Translations under genes and position numbers: made by a program
In this document: positions 7,146 to 11,940 of the stretch, in pieces
Layout: each line of letters starts with the position of its first letter
How positions within the stretch are numbered: position 1 is the stretch's first letter
The notes under the pieces: model-generated
Seen by the model: the letters and a program-made list of their open reading frames with translations, nothing else
What the model was told of the DNA's origin: nothing
Databases searched by the model: none
DNA from: a virus
Length of the DNA: 20,082 nt
IMG/VR virus record: IMGVR_UViG_3300042465_002692
Location: 1-20,082 of that record
Direction: 5' to 3' (one strand)

Positions 7146-7805
7146 TCACGCTGCCAGACGCATATTAATGACGCGCTGGCGTGAACCATGGGCCGGGAAT
7201 CCTACGATGGCGCCGCGCTGGCGTTGGCACAGTTGGCAGGTCGCGCACGATACATTGTCGCGTTGCGTGGCCGGGCAGATAACTACCGGGCGGCCCTTAG
7301 GCGTGGTGGTGTTAGTTGTTTGAGTTGACGGCAACACCACCACCACCGGCCCGGCGGCATGATCGGCCAGTGTGTCGGCGTCGGTCAGATCATTGGCCGA
7401 TAAGTTGACAGTAAAGCCCCATGCATTGGCGTGTCGAATCCAATTGATCGATTCGGCGTCGCGGTGGTGAGAGTAAGTAAAGCCCCGGCGGCCAGCGTTG
7501 GCGGCGACTAACTGGCCGAGCGCGGCGGCGTCAATGGTGCCACCTGATTGCGGCAGGTCGCCTGCCTGATTGTGGCGCCACAGTTGGCCGTCTGGCAGCG
7601 CGGCGATGGCGGCGGTGAATGTCGGCCAATCCGTGCCACGCTGGCCGGTGCTGACTGCTTTCCAATGCAACGCGAGCGGCCCGGTCGCCGCGTAACATTC
7701 TGCTTTCATAGCGCAATCTGTCGGGCATGAGTCGCTGGCCGTGGTGCTGACTGGTATCGGGCCGGTCTTCGCGTTGGCGGATTTGATTGTCAGGTGAACT
7801 TGCAT
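7146..7805 (-). CDS. DUF7227/Gp88-like phage protein (219 aa)
   Basis: From ATG 7805 the protein begins MQVHLTIKSANAKTGPIPVS, followed by a cysteine cluster C27-x3-C31-x5-C37 (CPTDCAMKAECY). Later come GQLWRHNQAGDLP, GRRGFTYSHH, GFTVNLSANDL, AGPVVVVLPS and RPVVICPA, then CATCQLCQRQR and IVGFPAHG. I recognise this series as a widespread phage family (DUF7227, similar to Gp88-type proteins) with unknown role. The repeated beta-strand blocks and two cysteine clusters suggest a metal- or Fe-S-binding barrel; that is inference. An in-frame upstream ATG (7838) inside the 52-bp repeat would add 11 residues. Neither start has a clear ribosome-binding site. It is the largest protein of the leftward operon. 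Confidence 0.8.
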   Translation of the reverse strand: MQVHLTIKSANAKTGPIPVSTTASDSCPTDCAMKAECYAATGPLALHWKAVSTGQRGTDWPTFTAAIAALPDGQLWRHNQAGDLPQSGGTIDAAALGQLVAANAGRRGFTYSHHRDAESINWIRHANAWGFTVNLSANDLTDADTLADHAAGPVVVVLPSTQTTNTTTPKGRPVVICPATQRDNVSCATCQLCQRQRGAIVGFPAHGSRQRVINMRLAA

Positions 7806-7823
7806 GGTAATGTACTTTATGAA

Positions 7824-7875
7824 TGATGCGGATTGCATCGCATAGCGGCCAGTGGCCGCTATACGCTGGAATCAG
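7824..7875 (-). repeat. 52-bp direct repeat with long hairpin, copy 1
   Basis: Identical over 52 of 52 bases to 8091-8142. Inside it, 20-base arms (7831-7850 and 7854-7873) around the loop AGT pair at 17 positions. As minus-strand RNA one more position is a G-U pair, so the leftward transcript folds best. Its left part holds the in-frame ATG reading MQSAS ahead of the DUF7227-like gene. Its right end contains the TGA stop of the 63-residue gene. Confidence 0.9.
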
Positions 7876-8063
7876 GCGCGGGCATGCTCTTCGATCTCTA
7901 CCTGGAAACCATCTTCAATGGCAGATATCGCTATTGATTTGGCTTCGTCCCATGGAATAGCAGCGAAAGCTCTATAGATGGTTCCATTAAGACGCATAAC
8001 GCAATCGACTAAAAATCCGGGTTCGTCGGATGCGTTGATCTCTGCAAGGGTAAAAATGGCCAT
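7872..8063 (-). CDS. small acidic hypothetical protein (63 aa) between two repeats
   Basis: ATG 8063 gives MAIFTLAEINASDEPGFLVD, followed by CVMRLNGTIYRAFAAIPWDE and AKSIAISAIEDGFQVEIEEH. This is probably a small alpha/beta domain with an acidic C-terminal helix. There is no good ribosome-binding site. An in-frame ATG at 8105, inside the second 52-bp repeat, would add the residues MQSAS and more. The stop codon TGA is the first codon of repeat copy 1, so the gene is framed exactly by the two repeats and looks like a removable cassette. Family and function are not recognised. Confidence 0.65.
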   Translation of the reverse strand: MAIFTLAEINASDEPGFLVDCVMRLNGTIYRAFAAIPWDEAKSIAISAIEDGFQVEIEEHARA

Positions 8064-8090
8064 TTTGTTTATCCAGGTTGTTTGGTTGTT

Positions 8091-8142
8091 TGATGCGGAT
8101 TGCATCGCATAGCGGCCAGTGGCCGCTATACGCTGGAATCAG
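8091..8142 (-). repeat. 52-bp direct repeat with long hairpin, copy 2
   Basis: Second identical copy of the element at 7824-7875, with arms 8098-8117 and 8121-8140 and loop AGT. As in copy 1, its right end supplies the TGA stop of the gene upstream (the 69-residue gene) and its left end an in-frame ATG (MQSAS) ahead of the next gene. Confidence 0.9.
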
Positions 8143-8348
8143 TGTGCGACTAAGCAATGGTTTTCAGTGTAGAAGTGATGTGACAGACCATGCTGTTTGA
8201 TCACTGACAGGATCACTTTAGTGTCGCTAGCAGTACCGCAGCGCTGGATTGTCGCCAGTGTGCGGCAAGCAATGCCTGTCATTGTGTCGTCGCCCATGTT
8301 GATCAACATGAGTGCTTTGTCTAGTTCGCGCTGGTTTGCTTTGTTCAT
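8139..8348 (-). CDS. small hypothetical protein (69 aa), first gene of the leftward operon
   Basis: ATG 8348 gives MNKANQRELDKALMLINMGD, followed by DTMTGIACRTLATIQRCGTA and SDTKVILSVIKQHGLSHHFY. It is mainly helical, with a basic start and a histidine-rich end. The frame stays open far upstream (to 8744), but that stretch is made of low-complexity repeats (Met-Thr-His/Cys-rich) that I read as non-coding. I have seen similar small helical proteins among phage hypotheticals but cannot name the family. It is the first good gene leftward of the LexA-box region, so it may be the first under that control. Its TGA lies in repeat copy 2. Confidence 0.65.
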   Translation of the reverse strand: MNKANQRELDKALMLINMGDDTMTGIACRTLATIQRCGTASDTKVILSVIKQHGLSHHFYTENHCLVAH

Positions 8349-8390
8349 TTGGTACTTTCGTTTAGTGGATTGAATGCTGACAAGGACTAA

Positions 8391-8409
8391 TGTAACCGAT
8401 AAAGTTACA
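8391..8409. promoter_or_regulatory. inverted repeat TGTAAC-N7-GTTACA, possible operator
   Basis: Perfect 6-bp half sites separated by 7 bases lie 43 bp upstream of the start of the first leftward gene. The size and symmetry are those of a dimeric repressor site. No matching repressor is in the window and no second copy was found nearby, so this is tentative. Confidence 0.3.
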
Positions 8410-8541
8410 GTGTCTGTCACATACGCGACACCCTGGAATTGTGGGTCATGTGTGTCGGATTGTGGGTGACGTGTGGGTGACGACGTGAGCCTAGTACTGC
8501 CCAATGAAAATGCCCGTTTGTGTGTCATGTGTGCCATGTAT

Positions 8542-8570
8542 TTGATTAGACTTATGAAAGAATATATACT
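8542..8570 (+). promoter_or_regulatory. sigma70-like promoter overlapped by LexA box
   Basis: TTGATT (8542-8547), a 17-bp spacer and TATACT (8565-8570) match the sigma70 pattern well. The expected start near 8577 falls inside the LexA box, so bound LexA should block it. The next plus-strand signal is a hairpin plus TTTT, about 55 nt later. Confidence 0.55.
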
Positions 8571-8586
8571 GTATATATATACAGTA
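8567..8586. promoter_or_regulatory. LexA (SOS) box, perfect consensus
   Basis: TACTGTATATATATACAGTA is a perfect 20-bp palindrome and is identical to the E. coli-type LexA consensus (CTGT-N8-ACAG with alternating TA core and flanking TA). It lies at the divergent control region, overlapping candidate promoters of both strands, which is where a functional SOS operator would be expected. Confidence 0.85.
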
Positions 8587-8602
8587 GTTTGTAGTACAGG
8601 AA
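8574..8602 (-). promoter_or_regulatory. candidate leftward promoter overlapping the LexA box
   Basis: Read on the minus strand, TTCCTG (8602-8597), a 17-bp spacer and TATATA (8579-8574) form a moderate sigma70-like promoter. Its -10 element lies in the LexA box. It would drive the leftward small-gene operon with a leader of a little over 200 nt. The alternating TA core makes -10-like matches easy, so certainty is limited. Confidence 0.35.
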
Positions 8603-8607
8603 CTAGG

Positions 8608-8631
8608 CTCCGCGCAGATGTGCGGAGTTTT
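8608..8631 (+). terminator. short hairpin with T-run, possible terminator of a small RNA
   Basis: CTCCGCGCA and TGTGCGGAG pair (one G-T) and are followed by TTTT on the plus strand. It lies about 30 nt past the predicted start of the LexA-overlapped promoter, so the two could define an RNA of about 55 nt. The T-run is short, so termination may be weak. Confidence 0.45.
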
Positions 8632-8645
8632 GGCGACTGAAAACA

Positions 8646-8714
8646 TATGGCACACATGACCCACATGACCCACAAATCAACCCACACGCGATTCTGTGGG
8701 TCATGTGTGCCATA
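8646..8714. repeat. 20-bp perfect inverted repeat plus a nested 10-bp hairpin
   Basis: The 20 bases at 8646-8665 are the exact reverse complement of 8695-8714, separated by 29 bases. The right arm also takes part in a second perfect hairpin, CATGTGTGCC (8702-8711) with GGCACACATG (8716-8725) over the loop ATAC, so two structures compete. Both are built from the CACATG words. Confidence 0.75.
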
Positions 8715-8797
8715 CGGCACACATGGCACACATGGCACACACACTCATGTGTGTCATGTGTGTCATCCGGCCACACTGCCCACATGACACACACTTT

Positions 8798-8832
8798 GCG
8801 CCCTGGTAGCACGTGCTGCGCGCCCTGGTAGC
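8798..8832. repeat. two direct repeats GCGCCCTGGTAGC, 22 bp apart
   Basis: GCGCCCTGGTAGC occurs at 8798-8810 and 8820-8832. The 22-bp period is close to two helical turns, as in sites bound side by side by one protein. Another 13-base word, CACACTGCCCACA, is repeated at 8772-8784 and 8852-8864. Confidence 0.6.
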
Positions 8833-8995
8833 TGCGCGCCGTGTGCTGGCACACACTGCCCACACGCTGGCGGCGGCGGCGGTCGGGCGGCTGGCGGCTG
8901 GCGGTCGCCCTGGCGGTCGAGGCCGGGGAGGGAGGGCCGACGGGTTGAGGCCACGGCTACGGAGCGCCCGCAGACAATTTTTTGCAAACAATTTT

Positions 8996-9024
8996 TTGGC
9001 TAGAATTTTTATTTTTTGTGATAT
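8996..9024 (+). promoter_or_regulatory. candidate promoter of the late (terminase) module
   Basis: TTGGCT (8996-9001), a 17-bp AT-rich spacer and TGATAT (9019-9024) fit a sigma70 promoter. The expected start is close to 9031, only a few bases before the small terminase ATG at 9034, which has no ribosome-binding site. The T-rich repeat ACAATTTTTTG (8974-8984 and 8988-8998) lies just upstream. Confidence 0.4.
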
Positions 9025-9033
9025 AAACCCGAC

Positions 9034-9441
9034 ATGGTCTCATTCCCGCTATCAATTCGAGAGCTAAAAGCAACAGAGTCGCGCTTACAGGCCGTGTACG
9101 ACGCAGCAAAGCTAGGGCTGCGCGGTGAGACACTCGCGCTTGCAGCCGGTATGCTGCCGCAAGAGTTCATGACGCTGAGTAACTTTGATCCGGTCGTGAA
9201 CATGGCCGCAATGAAAGGCAAAGCCGACGGCGAACGCGAGATGGCAGAGATATTGCACAGCGCAGCGCGAGGCGGCGACGCCAAGGCGGCGCTAGAGATA
9301 CTGAAGCATCAACACGGCTGGGTCGCCAAGCAGGCCATCTCAGTAGAGATCGACCAACGCATATCCATAACCCAGGCGCTGGCAGAGGCAGAGCGGCGCG
9401 TCATAGAAATCATAGATGCAGACCACAATTTACCAACCTGA
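9034..9441 (+). CDS. terminase small subunit
   Basis: A 135-residue protein immediately before and overlapping the large terminase by 26 nt. It is all-helical. Residues about 10-55 (ELKATESRLQAVYDAAKLGL, then TLALAAGMLPQEFMTL) look like a helix-turn-helix DNA-recognition domain. Residues 60-100 (GEREMAEILHSAARGGDAKA, then LEILKHQHGW) match the helical region typical of phage small terminases. The C-terminal part (AEAERRVIEIIDA) is a likely oligomerisation helix. It should recognise the phage pac site and regulate the large subunit in headful packaging. ATG 9034 has no ribosome-binding site and lies very near the predicted transcription start, so it may be translated from an almost leaderless mRNA. 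Confidence 0.82.
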   Translation: MVSFPLSIRELKATESRLQAVYDAAKLGLRGETLALAAGMLPQEFMTLSNFDPVVNMAAMKGKADGEREMAEILHSAARGGDAKAALEILKHQHGWVAKQAISVEIDQRISITQALAEAERRVIEIIDADHNLPT

Positions 9442-10939
9442 AGACGAACAAGAACTCATGGCCCGGCTGTGGAGTCCGGCGCTCAAAGACAACCCACTAG
9501 CGTTTGTGCTGTACCTGTTCCCCTGGGGGCGCAAGGGTACGCCGCTGGAACATTTCACTGGCCCGCGCAAATGGCAGCGCGAGGTGCTGCAAGATATTGC
9601 CGACCATATTAAGAAGAACAAGGGCGTTGTCGACTACTCGGTATTGCAGGAGGCAGTATCTAGCGGACGGGGTATCGGCAAGTCCGCGCTAGTTAGTTGG
9701 CTAACTATATGGATGACATCGACGCGAATTGGCTCGACAACCATTATCTCGGCCAACTCGGAAAACCAGTTACGCAGTATTACCTGGGCGGAGATAACTA
9801 AATGGCTGGCTATGGGACTAAACAGCCACTGGTTTGAGGTAAGTGCCACCCGAGTAGCCCCCGCAAAGTGGTTAACTGAGTTAGTCGAACGCGATTTGAA
9901 GAAGGGTACTAGGTATTGGGGCGTAGAAGGTCGGCTTTGGAGTGCTGAGAACCCGGATGCTTATGCTGGTGTGCACAATTTTGACGGTGTGCTGGTGATT
10001 TTTGACGAAGCGAGTGGTATTGATGACTCGATTTGGTCGGTCACTGGTGGATTCTTCACGGAAAACACGCCGAATCGTTTTTGGCTGGCATTCTCCAATC
10101 CGCGTAGAAACACGGGGTACTTTTACGAGACTTTTCACTCAAAGCGGGACTTTTGGGCGACTAAGGTGGTGGATGCGCGGACGGTGGAGGGGACGGACAA
10201 GGCGGTTTATGAACGGATTATTGCGGAGTACGGGCCGGACAGTGCCCAGGCGCACGTTGAGGTGTATGGTGAGTTCCCACGGGCGGGGGATGACCAGTTT
10301 ATACCGTCGGATGTGGTGGATGAGGCGATGAAGCGGCCTAAGTACAAGGATGGGACGGCACCGATCATTATTGGTGTGGATCCTGCGCGGTTTGGGGCGG
10401 ATGCGACTGTGATTGCGGTCAGACAGGGGCGGGATATTGTGGCAATCAAGAAGTACCGGGGGGATGACACCATGACGGTGGTGGGGCATATCATTGAGGC
10501 GATTGAGGAGTACAAACCGACGTTAGTCGTAATTGATGAGGGTGGGTTGGGGGCGGGGATTGTGGATAGGCTCAAGGAGCAGCGGTACAAGATCAAGGGG
10601 GTGAACTTTGGGAACAAGTCAAAAAACCCGATAATGTATGGAAATATGAGGGCGCAGATGTGGGGGGATATGAAAGCGTGGTTGAAATCTGCTAGTATTC
10701 CGCACGATAGGTTTTTGAAGACAGACCTAATTTCGCCCTTGATGAAGCCTGATTCACGGGGTACGATCTTCTTGGAGAGCAAGAAAGAGATGAAAGCACG
10801 GGGTTTAGCCAGTCCAGATGCTGCGGATGCTATCTGTGTGACGTTTGCTTTTCCTGTGGCGCATCGTGAGTACAAAATTCCGTCTGTTCGGCAGTACTCA
10901 AATCATTCGGCGGTATCAACTGGATGGATGGGGTCATGA
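9416..10939 (+). CDS. terminase large subunit (ATPase and nuclease)
   Basis: A 507-residue packaging motor. The ATPase domain has Walker A SGRGIGKS (83-90) and Walker B VLVIFDEAS (192-200, D197, E198), then SNPRRNTG as a coupling-motif region. The RNase H-like nuclease domain has VDPARFGADATV with D322, VVIDEGGLGAG with D374, and SPDAADA with D468/D471, giving three acidic clusters for metal binding. The order and length fit the P22/Sf6 type of headful-packaging terminase. It would cut concatemers and pump DNA through the portal encoded at 11941. The segment from about 10140 to 10660 uses unusually many G-ending codons compared with the flanks. Its stop overlaps the next gene by ATGA. Confidence 0.93.
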   Translation: MQTTIYQPEDEQELMARLWSPALKDNPLAFVLYLFPWGRKGTPLEHFTGPRKWQREVLQDIADHIKKNKGVVDYSVLQEAVSSGRGIGKSALVSWLTIWMTSTRIGSTTIISANSENQLRSITWAEITKWLAMGLNSHWFEVSATRVAPAKWLTELVERDLKKGTRYWGVEGRLWSAENPDAYAGVHNFDGVLVIFDEASGIDDSIWSVTGGFFTENTPNRFWLAFSNPRRNTGYFYETFHSKRDFWATKVVDARTVEGTDKAVYERIIAEYGPDSAQAHVEVYGEFPRAGDDQFIPSDVVDEAMKRPKYKDGTAPIIIGVDPARFGADATVIAVRQGRDIVAIKKYRGDDTMTVVGHIIEAIEEYKPTLVVIDEGGLGAGIVDRLKEQRYKIKGVNFGNKSKNPIMYGNMRAQMWGDMKAWLKSASIPHDRFLKTDLISPLMKPDSRGTIFLESKKEMKARGLASPDAADAICVTFAFPVAHREYKIPSVRQYSNHSAVSTGWMGS

Positions 10940-11193
10940 CTAAGAAAAGCGTATCTTTATCAGTTGGGCGTGGCGAGAAGTTGCCGGTCAGCAAAGGTGC
11001 GGGTCTGACTGCCAAGGGCCGAGAAAAGTACAATGCTGCTACTGGCTCTAACTTGAAGGCTCCTGCGCCTAACCCAAAGACCAAGGCAGACCAAGGCCGC
11101 AAGGATTCATTTTGCGCCCGGATGGGTGCGGTAGCGGCTAATGCCAAAGATGGCGAACGCGCCAAGGCTGCTCTTAAACGATGGAAGTGCTGA
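10936..11193 (+). CDS. small basic phage protein, DUF6321-like (85 aa)
   Basis: ATG 10936 overlaps the terminase stop as ATGA and has a G-rich ribosome-binding site (GGATGGGG) upstream. This is preferred over an in-frame ATG 12 nt earlier. The protein has KGAGLTAKGREKYNAATGSN, then RKDSFCARMGAV and ends ALKRWKC. I recognise the K-G-L-T-A-K-G-R-x-K-Y-N-x-A-T-G pattern and the SFCARM...LRRWxC pattern as a conserved small phage family (DUF6321-type) with no known role. It is very basic and might bind DNA. It is the first of four small genes between terminase and portal. Confidence 0.8.
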   Translation: MTKKSVSLSVGRGEKLPVSKGAGLTAKGREKYNAATGSNLKAPAPNPKTKADQGRKDSFCARMGAVAANAKDGERAKAALKRWKC

Positions 11194-11194
11194 C

Positions 11195-11350
11195 ATGAAA
11201 TCTACCAAACCAGGCTTATACGCTGCAATTCACGCCAAGCAGGAGCGCATCAAAGCTGGCTCTGGCGAGAAGATGAGGAAGCCCGGCACGGCTGGCGCTC
11301 CAACCAAGCAAGCCTTTAAAGAGTCTGCCAAGACTGCGAAGAAGAAATAA
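11195..11350 (+). CDS. small lysine-rich conserved phage protein (51 aa)
   Basis: ATG 11195 lies just after the previous stop, with GGAAG about 8 nt upstream. The protein begins MKSTKPGLYAAIHAKQERIK and continues AGSGEKMRKPGTAGAPTKQA, ending in KTAKKK. This L-Y-A-x-I-H-A-K-x-x-R-I-x-x-G-S-G-E-K-M-R-K-P-G pattern recurs as a small protein near terminase and portal genes in environmental tailed phages. It is strongly basic and probably disordered. Its role is unknown; association with DNA or the virion is possible. Confidence 0.75.
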   Translation: MKSTKPGLYAAIHAKQERIKAGSGEKMRKPGTAGAPTKQAFKESAKTAKKK

Positions 11351-11351
11351 C

Positions 11352-11786
11352 ATGGCGAATACCAAACCTATTGGCGTTGCTTATCTTGATCAAGATATCA
11401 TTGGCGCGGACACCGTTAATGCTGCGGTAATTTACGCTAATTCACAACTTGGCTATACCAACGGCGCGTATGGCACGGTTACACAAACCGGCAACAAAGC
11501 GTCAGCCGTAACAATTAACAAAACGGCGGGTACGATCACAACGACAAACGCGCAAATGGCACCTAACGCTAAAGTTGCGTTTGTTGTTAACAACAGCCAA
11601 GTCTCTGCTTTGGACACAGTAATTGTAAACATTGCGTCCGGCGCTACTGCCACCTTTGCGTACCTTATTGCTGTGGTAACGGTGCAAGACGGTGCATTTA
11701 CAATCAATTTGGACAATGTGTCAAGCAACGCATACACGGATACGTTGAAGATCAATTTTTCCATATTGCACGTTCAACCATCGTAA
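11352..11786 (+). CDS. beta-rich virion protein (possible decoration or fibre-type domain, 144 aa)
   Basis: After a short N-terminus (MANTKPIGVAYLDQDIIGAD) the protein has GAYGTVTQTGNKASAVTINK and then strand after strand: GTITTTNAQM, VAFVVNNSQV, DTVIVNIASGA, AFTINLDNVSS and DTLKINFSIL. The GTVTQ-x-x-x-K-x-x-x-V-T-(I/L)-N start followed by this strand pattern is a common jelly-roll-like domain in phage structural and receptor-binding proteins. It has few charged residues and no enzymatic motif. It lies among small genes between terminase and portal and is probably part of the virion. Capsid decoration and fibre base are both possible. Confidence 0.65.
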   Translation: MANTKPIGVAYLDQDIIGADTVNAAVIYANSQLGYTNGAYGTVTQTGNKASAVTINKTAGTITTTNAQMAPNAKVAFVVNNSQVSALDTVIVNIASGATATFAYLIAVVTVQDGAFTINLDNVSSNAYTDTLKINFSILHVQPS

Positions 11787-11795
11787 AGGATTGGT

Positions 11796-11939
11796 ATGCC
11801 ACTCGTCAAATCTAAGTCACCCGAAGCATTCCGCAAGAATGTAAGGGCTGAAGTTGCCGCTGGCAAACCGATCAAGCAAGCCGTGGCAATTGCGTATTCA
11901 GTAAAACGTGAAGCTGCCAAACCAATGAAAAAGAAATAA
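11796..11939 (+). CDS. small basic conserved phage protein (47 aa)
   Basis: ATG 11796 has AAAGGA 6 nt upstream, a very good ribosome-binding site, and the stop is one base before the portal ATG. The protein begins MPLVKSKSPEAFRKNVRAEV and continues AAGKPIKQAVAIAYSVKREA, ending KPMKKK. The K-S-x-K-A-F-x-x-N-V-x-x-E-x-x-A-G-K-P-x-K-Q-A-V-A-I-A-Y-S-V-K-R pattern recurs in small phage proteins of unknown function. It probably forms two basic helices. It is easily missed because of its size. Confidence 0.8.
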   Translation: MPLVKSKSPEAFRKNVRAEVAAGKPIKQAVAIAYSVKREAAKPMKKK

Positions 11940-11940
11940 C

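Larger units (their letters stand above)
8440..8790. repeat. array of short CACATG/CATGTG repeats in both orientations
   Basis: About ten copies of CATGTG or CACATG, mostly as GTCATGTGTG, GGCACACATGAC or CCACATGAC, occur in 350 bp on both strands, with related GTGGGTGACG words at 8462-8482. Such density of one short word is far above chance. It resembles iteron-like or regulator-binding arrays, although the copies are irregularly spaced. Confidence 0.7.
8349..9033. other. non-coding control region between divergent modules (possible replication origin)
   Basis: This 685-bp stretch has no convincing gene. From left to right it holds an inverted repeat (8391-8409), a dense array of CATGTG/CACATG words (about 8440-8790), the LexA box with overlapping promoters (8542-8602), a hairpin with T-run (8608-8631), a 20-bp perfect inverted repeat (8646-8714), GC-rich direct repeats (8798-8832), a G-rich GGC tract (about 8868-8940), and a T-rich stretch leading into the small terminase (8974-9033). 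Frames that stay open across it are low-complexity. Confidence 0.7.

Noticed and set aside
7078-7323. Plus-strand open frame of 81 codons
   Set aside because: It is antisense to the DUF7227-like gene and the hairpin, and its product is Arg/Trp-rich with no family resemblance.
7824-8142. CRISPR array
   Set aside because: Only two copies, 215 bases apart, with a gene between them. There is no spacer pattern and no cas genes.
8487-8610. 9-bp inverted repeat GAGCCTAGT / ACTAGGCTC around the LexA region
   Set aside because: The arms are not symmetric around the LexA box, and neither predicted transcript would contain both, so it may be chance.
8349-8744. Extended N-terminus for the 69-residue leftward gene
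   Set aside because: The frame is open, but the sequence is low-complexity, crosses the LexA box and candidate promoter, and the domain-like part starts at 8348.
8491-8991. Minus-strand frames with Met-Thr-His, Cys-Val-Met and Ala/Pro-rich repeats
   Set aside because: The repeats follow from the CACATG words and the GGC tract in all frames. There are no ribosome-binding sites and no domain-like sequence.
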